DNA of 61,994 nt from Streptomyces sp. DI166 (GTDB lineage: Bacteria; Actinomycetota; Actinomycetes; Streptomycetales; Streptomycetaceae): the NCBI RefSeq assembly GCF_900091315.1, contig NZ_FLSP01000047.1, forward strand, positions 1 through 61,994, read 5' to 3'. Shown here piece by piece: positions 7,990 through 17,038 of this stretch. The notes under the pieces were generated by a model. That model was given only the letters and a program-made list of their open reading frames with translations. It searched no databases and was not told the DNA's origin. Position 1 is the first letter of the stretch; every line of letters starts with the position of its first letter. The position numbers and the translations under genes were made by a program.

Positions 7990-9015
7990 TCAGCGGGCGG
8001 ACAGACTTGAGCGCCGCACCACCAGTTCGGGCTGGAGCACCACCCGGCGGTGCTCGTGCCCGCGCGCTCCGTCCTCGTCCTCCGTCTCCTCCAGCAGCAG
8101 CTCGGCGGCGAGGGCGCCCATGGTGACGGCGGGCTGCCGTACGGAGGTCAGCGGGACGGCCGCGGCGGCGGCGAACTCGATGTCGTCGTAGCCGACGATG
8201 GCGAGGTCGTCGGGGACGGAGACCCCGGCCGCGTACATGGCCTGGAGCACGCCGAGGGCGAGCAGGTCGTTGGCGCAGAACACGGCGGTCGGCCGCTCGG
8301 CGAGACCCAGCAGGCGGGCGCCCGCGTCCCGGCCGGCGGCCACGTCGAGCCGTTCGGTGGGCAGCTCGCGCAGCGCCTCGGGGCCGAGCCCGGCCTCGGC
8401 GAGCGCGTTCAGGGCGCCGGTACGGCGGTCACGGACCTGGTTGAGGCTGGGCGGGCCGCTGACGTACGCGATCGAGCGGTGCCCGGCGTCGACCAGGTGC
8501 CGCACGGCCAGGGCGCCGCCCGCGACGTCGTCGACGGAGACCGAGCACTCGGTGGTGCCCTCGGCGACCCGGTCGACGAGGACGAAGGGGATGGTGTGCC
8601 GCCGGAAGGTCTCGATGTTGCGGCCGGTGGCGTCCGCCGGGGTCAGCAGCACTCCGCGCACCCGCTGCTCGGCGAAGAGCGACAGGTACTCGGCCTCCTC
8701 GCTCGCGCTCTGCGCGCTGTTGCAGACCATCACGCCGAGCCCGGCCTCCCGGGCGGCCCGCTCGGCGCCGCGCGCCACGTCCACGAAGAAGGGGTTGCCC
8801 ATGTCCAGGACGAGCAGCCCCATGATCCGGCTGCGGCCCGCGCGCAGCTGGCGCGCGGACTCACTGCGGACGTAGCCCAGCCGGTCGATCGCCGAGAGCA
8901 CGCGGGCGCGGGTCTCGGTGGCGACCGTGTCCGGACGGTTGATCACGTTCGACACCGTGCCCACCGAGACTCCGGCGGCGCGGGCGACGTCCTTGATACC
9001 CACCGACTGGGCCAT
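7990..9015 (-). CDS. LacI-family regulator of the rhamnose gene cluster
   Basis: A 341-residue LacI/GalR-type repressor. The N-terminal helix-turn-helix (IKDVARAAGVSVGTVSNVIN, residues 7-26) is followed by a periplasmic-binding-like sensor domain, which includes DDLAIVGYDDIEFA. ATG 9015 is preceded by GGAGG. It is the last gene of the leftward rhamnose arm. Three LacI-type palindromes in the 15.6-15.8 kb divergent promoter region are its likely targets, with rhamnose or a derivative as inducer. This assignment rests on gene context. The second LacI gene in the window is 50 kb away and linked to a different pathway. Confidence 0.88.
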   Translation of the reverse strand: MAQSVGIKDVARAAGVSVGTVSNVINRPDTVATETRARVLSAIDRLGYVRSESARQLRAGRSRIMGLLVLDMGNPFFVDVARGAERAAREAGLGVMVCNSAQSASEEAEYLSLFAEQRVRGVLLTPADATGRNIETFRRHTIPFVLVDRVAEGTTECSVSVDDVAGGALAVRHLVDAGHRSIAYVSGPPSLNQVRDRRTGALNALAEAGLGPEALRELPTERLDVAAGRDAGARLLGLAERPTAVFCANDLLALGVLQAMYAAGVSVPDDLAIVGYDDIEFAAAAAVPLTSVRQPAVTMGALAAELLLEETEDEDGARGHEHRRVVLQPELVVRRSSLSAR

Positions 9016-9101
9016 CGGGCAGGGACCTCCAGGGATGAAACGAGGGGCGGCGGGCGGGAGGGTCTTCACATTACCGTCACGCCTCCCTGGTACGGCATGG
9101 G

Positions 9102-10514
9102 TCAGACGGGGAGCCGGAAGTCGACGACGCGGAGTGCCGACGGTGTCGTTCCGGTGGATCTCACCTGGTACATCACCGACAGCACATGGTCCTGGGCGAC
9201 CCGCGTCTCGTCGATCACGACCTCGCCGAAGGCGTTCAGCCCGGCCCCGTCGTACAGCAGGGTCCAGTCGGTGTACCCGGACGCCTTGGAGGCTCCGGCT
9301 ATCCGGCCGAAGGGGAACACTGCATAGGCGTTGTCGTACTTGTCCAGGACCAGCTTGGTGCGCTGGCTGGAATTGAGCGGGACCGGGATCTCGGTTTTCT
9401 GCCAGGTTCCGGAGGCGTTCCTACGGACGTGGAAGGCGCGTCCGTTGGCGGTGCGGTCGGCGACGTAGTTCGTGGTGCACTGGCCGAAGCGGCCCGGGAC
9501 GTAGGAGATGATCGCGTGCGGGCGGCCCGCGGAGTCGGTGGACTGGCTCTCCTGGTTCATCAGGGAGTGGTCCGGGTTGAGCGGGTCCACGACCAGTCCG
9601 GCGTCGGTGACGGCGACCCGGTCGGAGCCGCCGGTGGTGCCGACGACGGTGCCCGCGTTGTTCCGCCAGGTGCGTCCCCGGTCGTCGGAGTAGACGTAGC
9701 CGGTGTCGTGGTTGGTGATCCCGCCGCCGTTGCACATCACGGCGCCGTTCTGCTCCCGCCAGGTGAAGAAGGAGTGCAGCCGGCCGTCGCGGTCGTAGTC
9801 GATGCCGTGCAGGTACATGTTGCGGGCGGTCGAGGAGCCGTGCTCGCTGCTGTACGTGCCGGTGGAGCTGGTCCACTCCCCCAGCGCGGTCCACGTCGTG
9901 CCGTCGTACTCGGCGAGGGCGTTGCGGCCGTTGCCGGAGATCCCCACTCGGTAGCTGAGCTGGAGGCGTCCCTCGGGGGTGGCGATGAACTGCGGGTACG
10001 TGAACTGGCTGGTCAGCGCCAGGCCGTCCAGGGTGGACTGCGGTGCGCCGAAGCGGCTCGTGGCCCAGGACAGTCCGCCGGGGTTGTCCATCAGCCCGGC
10101 GGCCGACTTGACGTAGGTGAAGCCGTCGCTGTGCGAGTCCATGTTCAGGTGCAGGCGTCCGTCGACGCGGGAGACGCCCATGGAGATCACGTTGTGGGAG
10201 TCGTTGTAGCGCAGGGTGTGGCCGACCTTCACCGTCGACCAGGTGCTGGAGCCGAGCGGGCGGCGGCCGACGACGGCGTTGCGGTCGGCGGTGTACCAGA
10301 CGGCGTACTGGTAGCCCTTGTAGGTCAACAGGCCGTTCTTCTGGAAGGAGTTGTTGTTGACCAGGCCGTCGTAGGAGACGAAGAAGATGGCCTGCGGGTC
10401 GAGGGTGGTGGTGCCGGTCGGGGTGACGGACGGCCCGGGATCGGCGGCCCGCGCCGTGCCCGGGGTGGCCACGGCGGCGAGCAGGGCGGTCGCCAGTACG
10501 GTGCGTCTTCTCAT
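9102..10514 (-). CDS. Secreted BNR-repeat beta-propeller protein, candidate rhamnose-polysaccharide lyase or hydrolase
   Basis: The product (470 aa) begins with a clear Sec signal peptide (RRRTVLATALLAAVATPGTARA, cleavage after about residue 23). The mature part resembles the BNR_4 repeat fold, with Asp/His-rich blade motifs such as SDDRGRTWRN and repeated YDRDGRLH-like turns. Related propellers include PL24/PL25 ulvan lyases and other rhamnose-cleaving propeller enzymes. The gene lies inside the rhamnose operon, between the mutarotase and the regulator. Release of rhamnose-containing oligosaccharides outside the cell is therefore a reasonable inference. Catalytic His/Tyr/Arg residues could not be assigned without an alignment. 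Confidence 0.78.
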   Translation of the reverse strand: MRRRTVLATALLAAVATPGTARAADPGPSVTPTGTTTLDPQAIFFVSYDGLVNNNSFQKNGLLTYKGYQYAVWYTADRNAVVGRRPLGSSTWSTVKVGHTLRYNDSHNVISMGVSRVDGRLHLNMDSHSDGFTYVKSAAGLMDNPGGLSWATSRFGAPQSTLDGLALTSQFTYPQFIATPEGRLQLSYRVGISGNGRNALAEYDGTTWTALGEWTSSTGTYSSEHGSSTARNMYLHGIDYDRDGRLHSFFTWREQNGAVMCNGGGITNHDTGYVYSDDRGRTWRNNAGTVVGTTGGSDRVAVTDAGLVVDPLNPDHSLMNQESQSTDSAGRPHAIISYVPGRFGQCTTNYVADRTANGRAFHVRRNASGTWQKTEIPVPLNSSQRTKLVLDKYDNAYAVFPFGRIAGASKASGYTDWTLLYDGAGLNAFGEVVIDETRVAQDHVLSVMYQVRSTGTTPSALRVVDFRLPV

Positions 10515-10530
10515 GGAAAGCGGCTCCGGC

Positions 10531-10851
10531 TCAGGCTAGGTGGAAGACTTCGGTGAGGGGTTTCATCGATTCGTCCGGGCGGGCGCCGTCCAACTGCTCG
10601 AAGAACGACGCCATTTCGGCCTGCCAGCGGGCGTTGACCTCGGTGGCCTCCATACCGGCCAGGGCGGCGGCGAAGTCCTCGGTCTCCAAGTAGCCGACGA
10701 GCAGGCCGTCCTCGCGCAGGAAGAGCGAGTAGTTGTGCCAGCCGGTGGCGGAGAGCGCGGCGCGCATCTCCGGCCACACCTCGGCGTGCCGTTCGCGGTA
10801 CTCGTCGAGCCGGTCCGCCCGGACCTTCAGCACGAAGCACACACGCTGCAT
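10531..10851 (-). CDS. rhaM: L-rhamnose mutarotase
   Basis: A 106-residue protein of the RhaM family, the normal length for the enzyme. It interconverts alpha- and beta-L-rhamnose so that the isomerase receives its preferred anomer. The N-terminal motif DEYRERHAEVWPEM places Tyr18 and His22 at the catalytic positions described for the E. coli enzyme. The gene follows the substrate-binding protein gene by 17 bp and precedes the secreted propeller gene, all leftward, which fits one transcript. Although its frame is open further upstream, ATG 10851 gives the family-length protein. Confidence 0.92.
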   Translation of the reverse strand: MQRVCFVLKVRADRLDEYRERHAEVWPEMRAALSATGWHNYSLFLREDGLLVGYLETEDFAAALAGMEATEVNARWQAEMASFFEQLDGARPDESMKPLTEVFHLA

Positions 10852-10868
10852 CAACAGCCCCCTGGGGA

Positions 10869-11951
10869 TCAGAAGTTGTACTGGTCGATGTTCTTGGCGT
10901 CGAACACGGTGGGCTTGCCGAGGCTGATCACGCCGTCCTTGCCGATCGTGTACTCGCCCATGTCCCCGGCGGTGAAGGTCTCGCCCTCCTTGCCGGTGAT
11001 CTGCCCCGACACCAGCGCCACGGCGGTACGGGCGGCCAGCTCGCCGAGCTTGGCCGGGTCCCACAGCTCGAAGGCCTCGACGGTGCCGTTCTTGACGTAC
11101 TTGCGCATGTCGTTGGGGGTGCCGAGGCCGGTCAGCTTGACCTTGCCCTTGTACTTGGAGCCCGACAGGTACTGGGCGGCGGCCTTGATGCCGACGGTGG
11201 TCGGGGAGATGATGCCCTTCAGGTCCGGGTACTCCTGGAGCAGGCCCTGGGTCTGCTGGAAGGACTGCTGGGCGTCGTCGTTGCCGTAGGCGACCTTGAC
11301 CAGCTTCATGTCCTTGTACTTGGGATCCTTGAGCTCGTCCTTCATGAACTCGATCCAGGTGTTCTGGTTGGTGGCGGTCTGCGCGGCGGACAGGATCGCT
11401 ATCTCGCCCTTGTAGCCGATCTGTTCGGCGAGCAGCTGCACCTCGGTGCGGCCCAGGTCCTCGGCGCTGGCCTGCGAGACGAAGGCGTTGCGGCAGTCGG
11501 CCTTGGTGTCGGAGTCGTAGGTGACGACCTTGATGTCGTTCTTCATGGCCTGCTTGAGCGCGGTGCACAGGGCGCCGGGGTCCTGCGCGGAGACGGCCAT
11601 CGCGTCGACCTGCTGCTGGGTGAGCGTGTTGACGTAGCTGACCTGTCCGGCGGTGTCGGTGGCGCTGGAGGTCCCGACCTCCTTGTAGCCGGAGCCCAGT
11701 TCCTTCAGTGCCGCTTCGCCGCCCTTGTCGGCGGAGGTGAAGTAGGGGTTGTTGACCGCCTTGGGCAGGAAGCCGACGGTCAGCCCCTTCTTCAGTTCCG
11801 CGTTGGGGTCCGCCTTGCCGCCGGCAGCGGCGGAGGCGTCCTCCTTGGCGACGTCCTCCTTGGTGGTGCCGCCGCAGGCGGTGGCGGCGAGGGAGAGCGA
11901 GGTGACGAGGGCGAGGGCGACGGAGACCTGCCGGAGGGATGACTTACGCAT
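10869..11951 (-). CDS. rhaS: Rhamnose ABC transporter substrate-binding lipoprotein
   Basis: A 360-residue periplasmic-binding protein of the sugar type. The leader has a positively charged start, a hydrophobic core and a lipobox ATAC with lipidated Cys at about residue 26. The mature region contains the usual sugar-binding-protein segments NNPYFTSADKGGEAALKELG and ISPTTVGIKAAAQYL, as in RhaS of the rhizobial rhamnose importer. AAGGAA lies upstream of ATG 11951. It is followed by rhaM and preceded by two permease genes. It should capture rhamnose outside the membrane for the RhaPQT complex. Assignment to rhamnose relies on the surrounding catabolic genes. Confidence 0.9.
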   Translation of the reverse strand: MRKSSLRQVSVALALVTSLSLAATACGGTTKEDVAKEDASAAAGGKADPNAELKKGLTVGFLPKAVNNPYFTSADKGGEAALKELGSGYKEVGTSSATDTAGQVSYVNTLTQQQVDAMAVSAQDPGALCTALKQAMKNDIKVVTYDSDTKADCRNAFVSQASAEDLGRTEVQLLAEQIGYKGEIAILSAAQTATNQNTWIEFMKDELKDPKYKDMKLVKVAYGNDDAQQSFQQTQGLLQEYPDLKGIISPTTVGIKAAAQYLSGSKYKGKVKLTGLGTPNDMRKYVKNGTVEAFELWDPAKLGELAARTAVALVSGQITGKEGETFTAGDMGEYTIGKDGVISLGKPTVFDAKNIDQYNF

Positions 11952-12057
11952 GGAGGGGTTCCTTTGGACGAAGTGAGCGGGAGCGCAACAGAGAGGGAGT
12001 GGGGGCTGGGCCGATGTGCGGCCCGGCCGTACGGGCGCGACCGGCCGCGGACGGCGG

Positions 12058-13029
12058 TCAGCCGGACGATCGGGCACGCGCGACGGCGAGTTGCCGGGCG
12101 ACCCGGGGCCCGAGAACGGAGAGCACGAGCAGCACACCGGTGACAAGGATCTGCGTCTGCGCCGAGACGTCCTGAAGACTCATGACGTTCTGCAGCGCGC
12201 CCAGCAGGAACACCCCGGCGATCGCGCCGCCGAGCGTTCCCTTGCCACCGTCGAAGTCGATCCCGCCGAGCAGCACGGCGGCCACGACGGACAGTTCCAG
12301 CCCGGTCGCGTTGTCGTACCGGGCGGAGGCGTAGTGCAGCGCCCAGAAGATCCCGGTCAGCGACGCCATGAACCCGGTGACGGTGAACAGCATCAGTTTC
12401 TGCCGCTTGACCCGGATCCCGGCGAACCGCGCCGCCTCCTCGCTCGCCCCGATCGCGAACAACGACCGCCCGAAGGGCATGGCGTGCAGAACGATCACCG
12501 CGATCGAGAGGAGCACGAGGAAGGGCAGGAGCGCGTACGGGATGAACGTGTCGCCAATCCGGCCGGAGGCGAAGTCCAGGTACGGCGTGGGAAAGTCGGT
12601 CACCGCGTCGGAGCCGAGCACGATCTGTGCGATGCCCCGGTAGGCGGCCAGCGTGCCGATGGTCACGGCGAGCGACGGCAGCCCCAGCCTGGTCACCAGC
12701 AGACCGTTGATCAGTCCGCACACCACACCGAGCAGCAGACAGATCGGAATGATCGTCTCGATCGTCATGCCCTGGTTCCACAGGGCGCCCATCACGGCAC
12801 CGGACAGACCCGCGGTGGAGGCGACCGAGAGATCGATCTCGCCCGAGACGACCAACAGGGTCATCGGCAGGGCGATCAAGGCGATCGGAAGGGTGTTCCC
12901 GATCAGGAACGACAGATTGAGCGCGTTGCCGAAGCCGTCGACGAATCCGAAGGACAGCAGAAGCACGACGATCAGGAGGGCGCCGACCACCGTGTCCCAG
13001 CGGACCGCGCGGGTGAGGGAGTCAGGCAT
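12058..13029 (-). CDS. rhaQ: Rhamnose ABC transporter permease
   Basis: A 323-residue integral membrane protein of the RbsC/BPD_transp_2 permease type, with about nine to ten hydrophobic helices. Typical segments include SGEIDLSVASTAGLSGAVMG and a C-terminal GGAIAGVFLLGALQNVMSLQ. The start overlaps the end of the neighbouring permease gene by 8 bp, which indicates translational coupling. It should form the membrane channel with its partner permease. The letters P and Q for the two permeases are assigned only by gene order. Confidence 0.9.
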   Translation of the reverse strand: MPDSLTRAVRWDTVVGALLIVVLLLSFGFVDGFGNALNLSFLIGNTLPIALIALPMTLLVVSGEIDLSVASTAGLSGAVMGALWNQGMTIETIIPICLLLGVVCGLINGLLVTRLGLPSLAVTIGTLAAYRGIAQIVLGSDAVTDFPTPYLDFASGRIGDTFIPYALLPFLVLLSIAVIVLHAMPFGRSLFAIGASEEAARFAGIRVKRQKLMLFTVTGFMASLTGIFWALHYASARYDNATGLELSVVAAVLLGGIDFDGGKGTLGGAIAGVFLLGALQNVMSLQDVSAQTQILVTGVLLVLSVLGPRVARQLAVARARSSG

Positions 13030-14062
13030 GGCGGGCGTTCCTCTTCTTCAGGGCCGAGGCCACGCGCAGCGCGACGATCCGGTCGACCGCGATGGCGAGG
13101 ATGAGCAGGATGCCGTTGATGGCGAGCACCCAGACGGAGCTGACGCCGAGGGCGGGCAGCACGCTGTTGATCGAGGTCAGCAGCATCGCGCCGAGGGCGG
13201 CGCCGTAGACGCTGCCGGAGCCGCCGGTGAAGACGACGCCGCCGACCACGACCGCGCTGACGACGGTGAGTTCGTAACCGCTGCCGGTGCCGGAGTCGAC
13301 GTTGCCGAACCGGGCGAGGTACATGGCCCCGGCGAGCCCGGTCACCGCTCCGCAGAAGGTGTACGCGGCGAGGATCCGCTTGCGCACGGGGATGCCGGCG
13401 AGGCGGGCGGCCTCGGGGTTGGAGCCGAGCGCGTACAGTTCGCGGCCGCTGCCGTAGTGCTTGAGGTAGTAGGCGGTCGCCACCAGGACGGCGAGGGCGA
13501 TCAGCGCGAGGTACGGCACGGCGGAGACACCGCCGGAGCCGAAGTCGACGAAGCCGTCGGGGAGATCGGCCGCGGTGATCTGGCGGGAGCCGACCCAGAT
13601 GGAGTCGATGCCGCGGATGATGTACAGCGTGCCGAGGGTGACGACGAGGGCGGGCACCTGGCCGAGGCTGACGAGCAGTCCGTTGAGCAGCCCGAAGCCG
13701 ACGCCCAGCAGCACGGCGAGGACCACGGCGACGACCGGGTCTCCACCGCCCTGGAGGTACGTACCGGCGGCGAAGGCGGTGATGCCGAGGGTGGAGCCGA
13801 CCGACAGGTCGACGTTGCGGGTGATGACGACCAGGGACTGGCCGACGGCGACCAGGACCAGGATGGTCGCGTTGAGCAGCAGGTCCTTGATCCCCTGCTC
13901 GGTGAGGAACTCGCTGTTGCCGGCCTGGGTGACGGCGATCATCACCAGGAAGACGATCAGGATGGCCAGTTCGCGCATCTTGAACACGCGGTCGACGAGC
14001 CGGGTCGCGCCCTCCTTGGGCACCTCGGCGACGGGGGCTTGCTCGGGGGTGGTCACCGTCAT
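13022..14062 (-). CDS. rhaP: Rhamnose ABC transporter permease
   Basis: A 346-residue permease of the same family as its downstream neighbour. It has a cytoplasmic N-terminus of about 30 residues before the first helix (ELAILIVFLVMIAVTQAG). It also has the characteristic NVDLSVGSTLGITAFAAG and GGSGSVYGAALGAMLLTSIN segments. ATG 14062 overlaps the TGA of the ATPase gene (ATGA), so translation is coupled. The frame is open to 14329, but that region is the end of the ATPase gene. Two different permeases suggest a heterodimeric channel. Confidence 0.9.
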   Translation of the reverse strand: MTVTTPEQAPVAEVPKEGATRLVDRVFKMRELAILIVFLVMIAVTQAGNSEFLTEQGIKDLLLNATILVLVAVGQSLVVITRNVDLSVGSTLGITAFAAGTYLQGGGDPVVAVVLAVLLGVGFGLLNGLLVSLGQVPALVVTLGTLYIIRGIDSIWVGSRQITAADLPDGFVDFGSGGVSAVPYLALIALAVLVATAYYLKHYGSGRELYALGSNPEAARLAGIPVRKRILAAYTFCGAVTGLAGAMYLARFGNVDSGTGSGYELTVVSAVVVGGVVFTGGSGSVYGAALGAMLLTSINSVLPALGVSSVWVLAINGILLILAIAVDRIVALRVASALKKRNARHA

Positions 14063-15576
14063 GCGGCGGCCCTCCCGGTGGCTGCGGCCATCACGGTTTC
14101 CTCGGTGGCTTCGGAGCGGGGGATCTCGGCGGTGAGGCGGCCCTCGTGCATGACGAGGACGCGGTCGGCCATGCCGAGCACCTCGGGCAGGTCGGAGGAG
14201 ATCATCAGGACGGCGACGCCGTCGGCGGCGAGTTCGGACAGCAGTCGGTGCACCTCGGCCTTGGTGCCGACGTCGATGCCGCGGGTGGGTTCGTCGACGA
14301 TCAGCACGTCGGGCCGGGTCGCCAGCCATTTGGCGAGCACGACCTTTTGCTGGTTGCCGCCGGAGAGGGTGGAGACGGCGTCGGCGATCCGGGCGTACTT
14401 GACCTGGAGCTTGACCGCCCAGTCCAGTGAGCGGCTGCGTTCGGCGCCGCGGTCCATCAGCCCGGCCTTCACCGTCGTGCGCAGTCCGGTGAGACCGATG
14501 TTCCGCTCGATGGACATGTCCATCACCAGGCCCTGGGCGCGCCGGTCCTCCGGCACGAGCGCAAGCCCCGCCGCCATGGCGGTCGAGGGAGCACCGTTGA
14601 CCAGGGCTTTTCCGCCCACGCTCACCTCACCCGCGTCCCAGCGGTCGACCCCGAAAACGGCCCGGGCGACCTCGGTGCGGCCCGCGCCGACCAGTCCGGC
14701 CAGGCCCACGATCTCGCCGCGCCGCACCTCGAAGGAGACATCGGTGAAGACGCCCTCGCGGGTCAGCCGGCGCACGCTGAGCGCGACCTCGCCCGGCACG
14801 ACGTCCTGCTTGGGGTACAGCTCGTCCAGGTCGCGGCCCACCATCCGCCGCACCAGGTCGTCCTCGGTCATCCCCGCCAGCGGTTCACTGGCGATCCAGG
14901 CGCCGTCGCGCAGGGTCGTCACCCGCTCGCAGATCTGGAAGATCTCCTCCAGCCGGTGGGAGATGAACAGGACGGCGGCGCCCTGTTCGCGCAGGGTGCG
15001 GACGACGTTGAAGAGGCGGGCGACCTCGCTGCCGGTGAGAGCGGCGGTCGGCTCGTCCATGATCAGGACGCGGGCGTCGAAGGAGAGCGCCTTGGCGATC
15101 TCCACGATCTGCTGGTCCGCGATGGACAGTCCGCGCGCCGGCCGGTCCGGGTCGAGCTGGACGTCCAGGCGCCGCATCAGGGCGAGTGTGGCGGCGTGGG
15201 TGGCCTTGTGGTCGATGCGGCCGAGGGAGCGCCGGGGCCGGCGGCCCATGAAGATGTTCTCGGCGATCGACAGGTCGGGGAAGAGGGTCGGCTCCTGGTA
15301 GATCACGGCGATGCCGGCGTCGCGGGCGTCGCCGGGGCCGTGGAAGGCGACGGGCGCGCCGTCGAGCAGCACCTGGCCGGAGTCCGGCCGGTGTACTCCG
15401 GCGAGGGTCTTGATGAGGGTCGACTTGCCCGCGCCGTTCTCTCCGGCGAGGGCGTGCACCTCCCCGGGGAACAGCTCCAGGGAGACGTCCCGCAGGGCGC
15501 GGACCGCGCCGAAGGACTTCGAAACGTCCCTGAGCGCCAGGACCGGGGCCGGACCCGTGGTGGACGGGTGGGTCAT
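14059..15576 (-). CDS. rhaT: Rhamnose ABC transporter ATP-binding protein (two ABC domains)
   Basis: The 505-residue protein is a sugar-importer ATPase with two fused nucleotide-binding domains, like RbsA or MglA. The first domain has Walker A GENGAGKST at about 45-53 and Walker B VLIMDEPTAALTG. The second has the degenerate loop GLVGAGRTEVAR, signature LSGGNQQKVVLAKW and VLIVDEPTRGIDVG. The start ATG 15576 is preceded by GAGGAGC. It is the first gene of the leftward rhamnose arm, and a LacI-type palindrome lies 45 bp upstream. It supplies energy for import through the two permeases. Confidence 0.92.
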   Translation of the reverse strand: MTHPSTTGPAPVLALRDVSKSFGAVRALRDVSLELFPGEVHALAGENGAGKSTLIKTLAGVHRPDSGQVLLDGAPVAFHGPGDARDAGIAVIYQEPTLFPDLSIAENIFMGRRPRRSLGRIDHKATHAATLALMRRLDVQLDPDRPARGLSIADQQIVEIAKALSFDARVLIMDEPTAALTGSEVARLFNVVRTLREQGAAVLFISHRLEEIFQICERVTTLRDGAWIASEPLAGMTEDDLVRRMVGRDLDELYPKQDVVPGEVALSVRRLTREGVFTDVSFEVRRGEIVGLAGLVGAGRTEVARAVFGVDRWDAGEVSVGGKALVNGAPSTAMAAGLALVPEDRRAQGLVMDMSIERNIGLTGLRTTVKAGLMDRGAERSRSLDWAVKLQVKYARIADAVSTLSGGNQQKVVLAKWLATRPDVLIVDEPTRGIDVGTKAEVHRLLSELAADGVAVLMISSDLPEVLGMADRVLVMHEGRLTAEIPRSEATEETVMAAATGRAAA

Positions 15577-15620
15577 GGGGGCTCCTCGACGACGTCGGCG
15601 GGACGGCCCTCGCGACGTCG

Positions 15621-15632
15621 TGAAAGGTTTCA
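15621..15632. promoter_or_regulatory. LacI-type operator 1, leftward rhamnose arm
   Basis: TGAAAGGTTTCA is a palindrome of LacI-family type (TGAAA-NN-TTTCA). It lies 45 bp upstream of the rhaT start codon, where a bound repressor would control the leftward transporter operon. The two flanking bases extend the symmetry little. Confidence 0.7.
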
Positions 15633-15687
15633 ACTCGGTTGCCGGGGACGTTAGGCACGGGCCCCATGTCACGTCAATGGGTCCGTA

Positions 15688-15702
15688 TCGAAAAACTTTC
15701 GA
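15688..15702. promoter_or_regulatory. Inverted repeat in the middle of the rhamnose divergent promoter
   Basis: TCGAAA, three bases, TTTCGA forms a perfect 6-bp-arm inverted repeat midway between the two divergent operons. It shares GAAA/TTTC cores with the two flanking operators. It could be a third regulator site or a site for another protein. Confidence 0.45.
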
Positions 15703-15787
15703 GGTTTGAAGGTCACGGCGGAGTCACGAGCGATCACCTGCGCCACGGGGCTTGACACCCCTTCGGAGGGCTCATAGCTTCCCGTCT

Positions 15788-15799
15788 TGAATCGTTTCA
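15788..15799. promoter_or_regulatory. LacI-type operator 2, rightward rhamnose arm
   Basis: TGAATCGTTTCA has the LacI-family half-sites TGAA and TTCA around a central CG and only one mismatched pair. It lies about 50 bp upstream of the rhaI GTG start, the right place to control the catabolic operon. Confidence 0.7.
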
Positions 15800-15849
15800 C
15801 AGCGATGCGTTTCTGAAGACTTTCCGAACCGACGTCACAGGAGCCCGAA

Positions 15850-17010
15850 GTGACCGAGCTCGCCGCGGTGAAGGCCGCGCTCAAGACCCAGGCCGTCGAG
15901 ACGCCGTCGTGGGCGTACGGGAACTCCGGGACCCGGTTCAAGGTGTTCGCCCAGCAGGGAGTCCCCCGGACCCCGCGGGAGAAGCTGGAGGACGCGGCCC
16001 AGGTCCACGCCTTCACCGGGGTGGCGCCGACGGTGGCGCTGCACATCCCCTGGGACAAGGTCGACGACTACGCGGCGCTGGCCAAGTTCGCCGAAGAGTG
16101 GGGGGTGAAGCTGGGCGCGATCAACTCCAACACCTTCCAGGACGACGACTACAAGCTGGGCAGCATCTGCCACCCGGACGCCGCCGTGCGCCGCAAGGCC
16201 GTGGACCATCTCCTGGAGTGCGTCGACATCATGGACGCGACCGGCTCCCGGGACCTGAAGCTGTGGTTCGCCGACGGTACGAACTATCCCGGCCAGGACG
16301 ACATACGCGCCCGGCAGGACCGGCTGGCCGAAGGGCTCGCCGAGGTGTACGAGCGGCTCGGGGACGGGCAGCGGATGCTGCTGGAGTACAAGTTCTTCGA
16401 GCCGGCCTTCTACACCACGGACGTCCCGGACTGGGGCACGGCGTACGCGCACTGTCTGAAGCTCGGGCCAAAGGCGCAGGTCGTGGTCGACACGGGGCAC
16501 CACGCGCCGGGCACGAACATCGAGTTCATCGTCGCCACGCTGCTGCGGGAGGGGAAGCTCGGGGGGTTCGACTTCAACTCGCGGTTCTACGCCGACGACG
16601 ACCTGATGGTCGGTGCCGCCGACCCCTTCCAGTTGTTCCGGATCATGTACGAGGTGGTCCGGGGCGGGGGGTTCACGCCGGACGTGGCGTTCATGCTCGA
16701 TCAGTGCCACAACATCGAGGCGAAGATCCCGGCGATCATCCGGTCGGTCATGAATGTGCAGGAGGCCACGGCGAAGGCGCTGCTGGTGGATCGGGCGGCG
16801 CTTGCTGCTGCGCAGGCCGCGGGGGATGTGCTGGGCGCCAACGCCGTGGTGATGGATGCCTTCAATACGGATGTGCGGCCGCTGCTTCGGGACGTGCGGG
16901 AGGAGATGGGGCTGGACCCCGAGCCTCTTGCCGCGTATGCCCGGTCCGGGTGGGCGGAGCGGATTGTGGCCGAGCGGGTGGGTGGGGAGCAGGCAGGGTG
17001 GGGGGCGTGA
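15850..17010 (+). CDS. rhaI: L-rhamnose isomerase (Pseudomonas stutzeri/actinobacterial type)
   Basis: A 386-residue xylose-isomerase-like TIM-barrel enzyme that converts L-rhamnose to L-rhamnulose with a divalent metal. Its length and segments (EYKFFEPAFYTTDVPDWG, VVDTGHHAPGTNIEF, FDFNSRFYADDDL) fit the RhaI family rather than E. coli RhaA. The H, E and D residues in these segments are the likely metal ligands. GTG 15850 is preceded by AGGAG. It is the first gene of the rightward arm and faces the transporter arm across a 273-bp promoter region containing LacI-type palindromes. Confidence 0.92.
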   Translation: MTELAAVKAALKTQAVETPSWAYGNSGTRFKVFAQQGVPRTPREKLEDAAQVHAFTGVAPTVALHIPWDKVDDYAALAKFAEEWGVKLGAINSNTFQDDDYKLGSICHPDAAVRRKAVDHLLECVDIMDATGSRDLKLWFADGTNYPGQDDIRARQDRLAEGLAEVYERLGDGQRMLLEYKFFEPAFYTTDVPDWGTAYAHCLKLGPKAQVVVDTGHHAPGTNIEFIVATLLREGKLGGFDFNSRFYADDDLMVGAADPFQLFRIMYEVVRGGGFTPDVAFMLDQCHNIEAKIPAIIRSVMNVQEATAKALLVDRAALAAAQAAGDVLGANAVVMDAFNTDVRPLLRDVREEMGLDPEPLAAYARSGWAERIVAERVGGEQAGWGA

Positions 17011-17038
17011 GCGTCTGCCGGGATTGTTTCGTGGAGGG

